Positions 61,568 through 64,000 of a stretch of DNA of 64,000 nt are shown piece by piece. Numbering within the stretch: position 1 is the first letter of the stretch; every line of letters starts with the position of its first letter. The notes beneath the pieces were generated by a model. That model saw nothing but the letters and a program-made list of their open reading frames with translations, ran no database searches and had not been told where the DNA came from. This DNA is from a bacterium (GTDB lineage Bacteria > UBP14 > UBA6098 > 4484-93). The stretch spans positions 88,481 to 152,480 of the forward strand of contig JAGGUN010000019.1 in NCBI GenBank assembly GCA_021158465.1, read 5' to 3'. Made by a program: the position numbers and the translations under genes.

Positions 61568-63487
61568 TTACTCCTTTGTTATTTTTGCTACCTTGGTCAA
61601 TTTCTCTGTTTTACCTCGCTTCGCATAGACTATATATACACCATCCGCTACAGGATTGCCAGAGCCGTTTTTACCATCCCATATAAAGAAGTAGCTGTCG
61701 GTGATTTCCCTATCGAGGATAAGTTGCCCGGATGAGGAGTAGACAAGCACGAGGAGCGGAGGTGCGGTCTCGGTTGTATCGAGCTCGGATAGCACAATCA
61801 GGGAATCGGAAAACGGGTTCGGGTAGACGAGTATCTGGTCCGCAATCCGCACCATCCCAAAACTCAATTGTTCTCTCACACCAGGTGATATCCCGAACCC
61901 CCTCTCTTCCACCCTGTATCCTGGTATATTGACGCGGGCTGTGTATTCGCCATCCGGGAGTGGCATCGCCGCCATACCATCTGCATTCACAGAGAGGAAA
62001 ATCGTGGTGTCGGATGATGTTATCTGCACGGCAGCATCCTGTATCGGGTATCCTGTCCCCTGCTCGAAAACCCTAACATACACTCCTCCCATAATGCCAG
62101 CAGCGACAGGTGCTATAACCTTACCCCAGCCGTATGAGAAATTGGGTGACGAGAACCTGTCGGATGTCGAGTGCAAGCTTTCCATAATATCCGCAGGTGA
62201 TAGGCTCGGGTTCTCCTGTAGCATCAGAGCGACGACACCTGCGACGAGTGGTGCAGCGAGCGATGTCCCCGAAGCAGCTCCGACCTCATCGATTGTTCCA
62301 GCCATAGCACAGGCGACATTTACCCCTGGAGCGGAAACATCAGGCTTGATTCGGTAGTCGGCTGTCGGTCCAGTGGAGGAAAAAGAGGCTATTTCATCAT
62401 TCTCATCGAGGGCACCGACGGTAACGACAGAGTCCCCGTCGCCAGGAGCGATAATGCATCCCCAGGCAGAATCGGACGGGTTCTCAGGGTTATGAATGTA
62501 TTCCCCCCACACATCTGGGAGCTCCCTGTAATTTGGTGGGACATTCTCGTTTCCTGCGGAGTTGACAACGACAATCCCTCTCGATGCCGCTATATCGGCT
62601 GCAATGCTGACAATCGTTCTGTTTCCGTCCATATCGAAATATGTATATCCTGTGCCGTCATCCCAGGTGTAGTATCCGAGCGAGCTTGAAACAACCCGAC
62701 ATCCAAGCGATTCTGCCCACTCTATTCCGCTTACCCAATTGTCCTCCTCTATCTCTATCTCCTGGTCGACGAGCTCGGTTTTGGCGAGTGCAAGCGTCGC
62801 CTCATAAGCCACGCCAACAAGCCTCCCGGGAAGATAGCCGGCAAGAGCCGACAGCGTCGCTGTCCCATGAGAATGCTGCTCGGGGCTTTCGCCCTCCTCA
62901 TTATCGACTATCGTATCGTTATGAATAAAATCATAGGTGGCAAGAATATTAAGCGCCCGGAAAGCGCTATGCTGTGTATCGAACCCGGTGTCAAGTATTC
63001 CGACGAGCACTCCCCTGCCTGTCAGACCGCTTCTGTGAGCCTCTGGAACGAATATCCGCGCAAGATGAGCGTATGACGCCCCGTAGAGCGTGTCCTCGAA
63101 GGCGGATTTCGGAACGGGATTAACAGGCTCCCTTCCCCTGACGAGGTGTCCAACGGGCTTTATCGCTCTCACAAATGGGAAACGGAGGATTAGCTCCTTC
63201 ACACCAGCGGGGATATAGCAGGAGACAGCATTCAGATATCTGCTGACAGAATGAACCCGGCAGCCAAGAGAAACGAGGCTGTCGATATATTCCTTTGCAA
63301 CGGGGATATCGTATTGGTCGAACCCGATGCCGAGCCGCGCCCGCCTGTCGATATTCCTCTGTGGGAAGGTTACAACCTTCCCTGCCGATGGCAGCTTATC
63401 CGTGAAGAATACCCAGTATCTGCCGCTGTTCGCCGAGCAGAGAACGGGCAGGAGTATCAAAAAGATTATAACAATTCCCTTCTTCAA
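61568..63487 (-). CDS. subtilisin-like serine protease with T9SS sorting tail
   Basis: 639 residues from TTG at 63487, just after GAGAGGAAGA, giving the ideal signal peptide KKGIVIIFLILLPVLCSA; an ATG at 63556 would add 23 polar residues and overlap the upstream gene. A propeptide (~20-140) precedes the S8 domain with Asp in VGILDTGFDTQH, His in EQHSHGTATLSA, Asn in VVNSAGNEN and Ser in ASGTSLAAPLVAG. A carboxypeptidase-regulatory-like Ig domain (GGVYVRVFEQGTGYPIQDAA) and a Por-type tail (LVYPNPFSDSLIVL ... VADGVYIVYA) follow. A secreted, surface-attached protease. Confidence 0.93.
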   Translation of the reverse strand: MKKGIVIIFLILLPVLCSANSGRYWVFFTDKLPSAGKVVTFPQRNIDRRARLGIGFDQYDIPVAKEYIDSLVSLGCRVHSVSRYLNAVSCYIPAGVKELILRFPFVRAIKPVGHLVRGREPVNPVPKSAFEDTLYGASYAHLARIFVPEAHRSGLTGRGVLVGILDTGFDTQHSAFRALNILATYDFIHNDTIVDNEEGESPEQHSHGTATLSALAGYLPGRLVGVAYEATLALAKTELVDQEIEIEEDNWVSGIEWAESLGCRVVSSSLGYYTWDDGTGYTYFDMDGNRTIVSIAADIAASRGIVVVNSAGNENVPPNYRELPDVWGEYIHNPENPSDSAWGCIIAPGDGDSVVTVGALDENDEIASFSSTGPTADYRIKPDVSAPGVNVACAMAGTIDEVGAASGTSLAAPLVAGVVALMLQENPSLSPADIMESLHSTSDRFSSPNFSYGWGKVIAPVAAGIMGGVYVRVFEQGTGYPIQDAAVQITSSDTTIFLSVNADGMAAMPLPDGEYTARVNIPGYRVEERGFGISPGVREQLSFGMVRIADQILVYPNPFSDSLIVLSELDTTETAPPLLVLVYSSSGQLILDREITDSYFFIWDGKNGSGNPVADGVYIVYAKRGKTEKLTKVAKITKE

Positions 63488-63509
63488 TCTTCCTCTCGCC
63501 GTGTCCCGC

Positions 63510-64000
63510 TTATTCAAGGGGTAATTTCCGCGGTTTTTCTGATTCTCGGATTTCACGCTTTGCTCGTTTCAGTGTTGCGCTTGTGTCTGGCAGGTCAGGA
63601 CGAATGCCTTTGAAATAATCCTCGACTGTAAAGATTTGGATTTTTGGATATGTTCGAGAAACTTCGGGCATTTGATAGCGACCAGCAGAAGCCGCTTCGG
63701 CAATAGTCTGCTTCGATGGATTTTCGAGCGCAAGCAAGATACCCATTTCTGCGTTTTCGCGTTCCATAACCCCTTTCAAATCTCGCACAGCACCAGGACC
63801 ATAACTACCACCTTTTACCGAAATAATTATTGAATGAGATTTGCCGTTTATGTCTCTGAAATACATAAAGCCATCGATTCCCGTATCGCCACCGCCGGAC
63901 GATTTGAACGGCTGACCGCCGAGTGCCGTAATAAACCATTGCTCGAAGAGGAATTTCCCCTGTCGAGTAGATGCCATCTTTCTCGCGCTATTAACATCTG
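63510..64000 (-). CDS. C-terminal part of DNA methyltransferase-type protein (5' end outside window)
   Basis: The frame is open to the last base, so only the C-terminal ~163 residues are visible. They include QGKFLFEQWFITALGGQPF, GGGDTGIDGFMYFRD, SIIISVKGGSYGPGAVRDLKG, VMERENAEMGILLALENPS and YPKIQIFTVEDYFKGIRPDL. This is the Mrr-like endonuclease-fold tail found at the end of many adenine-specific DNA methyltransferases. An internal ATG (63977) is an apparent start only. The conserved residues (D-TGIDG, SVKGG) fit the PD-(D/E)xK-type core. It heads the operon with the subtilase 22 bases downstream. Confidence 0.75.
   Translation of the reverse strand, partial: DVNSARKMASTRQGKFLFEQWFITALGGQPFKSSGGGDTGIDGFMYFRDINGKSHSIIISVKGGSYGPGAVRDLKGVMERENAEMGILLALENPSKQTIAEAASAGRYQMPEVSRTYPKIQIFTVEDYFKGIRPDLPDTSATLKRAKREIRESEKPRKLPLE

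Noticed and set aside
1-64000. CRISPR arrays, insertion sequences, prophage, rRNA
   Set aside because: No regularly spaced repeats, transposase or integrase motifs, terminal inverted repeats or rRNA stretches were seen on either strand.

Overview
The window is a compact, almost fully coding stretch of a bacterial chromosome: about 54 protein genes, one tRNA, and no gap above about 220 bases. GC looks a little under 50 percent by eye. Several traits point to a Gram-negative lineage of the Fibrobacteres-Chlorobi-Bacteroidetes (FCB) kind or a related candidate phylum. Five secreted proteins end in FlgD-like or Por-type (type IX secretion, T9SS) C-terminal sorting domains. There is also a PorV/PorQ-like barrel, a glutaminyl-cyclase-like lipoprotein, a GldA/F/G-like ABC transporter and a complete Bat (aerotolerance) cluster. 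The core T9SS channel genes are not in this window. The taxonomic placement is inference.

Layout. 1-9317 (+): a TolB-propeller/Omp85 protein cut by the window edge, an NtrC-type sigma-54 activator, a large Ig-like secreted protein, and a PorV-like barrel fused to three OmpA-type domains. 9359-12435 (-): a three-gene operon of unrecognised exported proteins behind a strong sigma-70 promoter. 12534-14587: dxr and a divergent HDOD gene. 14591-17421 (-): glutaminyl cyclase and M1 aminopeptidase. 17512-25181 (+): an operon of GT4, DUF4159, DUF4175, TPR protein and prmC. 25182-27666 (-): GH3 enzyme, a secreted nitrilase-like protein and a 64-residue basic protein. 27767-32157 (+): nnr, tRNA-Arg(CCG), and a subtilase whose reading frame runs through the tRNA. 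32120-34128 (-): an operon of an FN3 lipoprotein, an extreme Cys/Trp/His-rich lipoprotein and a small basic protein. 34345-35992 (+): queD-queE-queC. 36134-52697 (+): a 16-gene run (response regulator, HtrA, Gld-like ABC transporter, DUF4340, two short BatD-like proteins, MoxR, DUF58, a TPR/SurA-like protein, BatA-E). 52766-57475 (-): dCMP deaminase, glmS, tsaB, a nuclease and folC. 57536-57718 (+): a small membrane protein. 57713-64000 (-): DNA methyltransferase C-terminus, subtilase, FGE-like lipoprotein, small membrane protein, lysC and asd.

The most striking signal is regulatory. Two of the least ordinary operons, the Cys/Trp-rich lipoprotein operon and the HtrA-Gld-Bat operon, each carry a sigma-54 (-24/-12) promoter with GG-N10-GC spacing. 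Each also has inverted repeats 70-130 bp upstream, where enhancer-binding activators sit. The lipoprotein operon's main dyad has the NtrC-type arrangement TTGCAC-N7-GTGCAA. A sigma-54 activator gene lies in the same window at 1726-3114. I infer a sigma-54-controlled cell-envelope response linking surface lipoproteins with periplasmic proteolysis, MoxR/VWA chaperoning and an envelope ABC transporter.

Other oddities are unusual translation starts: an ATT start for queD, two nearly leaderless genes, and a subtilase with no ordinary start codon outside the tRNA gene. Most operons show 1- to 4-base stop/start overlaps, which indicates pervasive translational coupling.
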